Assembly: GCA_018063485.1 (NCBI GenBank) | Contig: JAGPBG010000153.1 | Coordinates: 1-6,031, forward strand | Source of the DNA: Cypionkella sp. | GTDB lineage: Bacteria > Pseudomonadota > Alphaproteobacteria > Rhodobacterales > Rhodobacteraceae | Length of the DNA stretch: 6,031 bases | Direction: 5' to 3' | Shown: positions 5,971 through 6,031 of the stretch, one piece after another | Numbering within the stretch: the first letter of the stretch is position 1 | Layout: each line of letters opens with the position of its first letter | Made by a program: the position numbers and the translations under genes | The notes under the pieces: generated by a model | Databases searched by the model: none | Told to the model about the DNA's origin: nothing | The model's input: the letters and a program-made list of their open reading frames with translations, nothing else

Positions 5971-5976
5971 AAGGAG
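5971..5976 (+). promoter_or_regulatory. Ribosome binding site for the gene starting at 5984
   Basis: AAGGAG lies 7 bases before the GTG at 5984-5986, a near-ideal spacing. It selects that GTG over an earlier in-frame GTG at 5951, which has no comparable site at the right distance. No clear -35/-10 pair was found upstream; TTGCAA at 5908-5913 has only a poor partner (TTTCCT) 17 bases downstream. Confidence 0.65.
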
Positions 5977-5983
5977 TGCGCGG

Positions 5984-6031
5984 GTGCTGGATTATGTCTT
6001 GATGGTCGTGGCGGGATTTGCCGCTGGGATG
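5984..6031 (+). CDS. N-terminal fragment of a probable membrane protein, possibly a TauE/SafE-type permease (partial)
   Basis: Sixteen codons are visible before the window ends. They start at a GTG and read MLDYVLMVVAGFAAGM (initiator written as M). A strong ribosome binding site precedes it, and the fragment is uniformly hydrophobic, consistent with the first membrane helix of an inner-membrane protein. The pattern of a short acidic start followed by a V-A-G-F-A-A-G-type helix is like the beginning of TauE/SafE (TSUP) anion exporters, where a glycine-rich motif usually follows just after this point. That identification rests on very few residues and could easily be wrong. The gene is divergent from pepT. 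Confidence 0.55.
   Translation, partial: MLDYVLMVVAGFAAGM

Overview
The window is GC-rich and almost fully coding on the minus strand. It looks like an alphaproteobacterium of the Rhodobacterales. The reasons are the gene order sucC-sucD-sucA, the SucA N-terminus (MTEQSPHDQF), the basic insertion in SucD (RKKGRWKP), and GC-rich palindromic spacers of a kind I associate with that order. This assignment is inference from sequence style; no database search was run.

Transcription on the minus strand runs from high to low coordinates. The first block is pepT (peptidase T, 5775-4543), then a class I SAM-dependent methyltransferase (4546-3815) that starts inside the pepT stop codon through a GTGA overlap. 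After a 59-base gap comes a secreted protein of unknown function (3755-2556). These three could form one transcript. The second block begins after a 166-base regulatory gap (2390-2555) carrying two copies of the palindrome TGTGATCACA spaced exactly 21 bp apart. It comprises sucC (2389-1196), sucD (1123-239) and the first 20 codons of sucA (62-1, running off the window). SucA (E1 of 2-oxoglutarate dehydrogenase) belongs to the complex that makes succinyl-CoA, and SucCD converts it to succinate with formation of ATP or GTP, so this block encodes two consecutive TCA-cycle steps.

Both spacers of the suc operon hold a copy of the same GC-rich compound palindrome (about 182-241 and 1130-1193). The sucD stop codon lies inside one copy, and its Shine-Dalgarno sequence is at the edge of the other. 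The sucD-sucA spacer also holds a second, simple hairpin (125-142).

At the right end a 208-base divergent intergenic region (5776-5983) separates pepT from the first 16 codons of a plus-strand gene (5984-6031). That gene has a good ribosome binding site and a hydrophobic N-terminus, and is possibly a TauE/SafE-type permease. I found no rRNA, tRNA, CRISPR array, insertion sequence or phage gene. The most noteworthy items are the repeats embedded in the suc operon, the paired operator-like sites upstream of sucC, and the uncharacterised secreted protein with an EF-hand-like loop.
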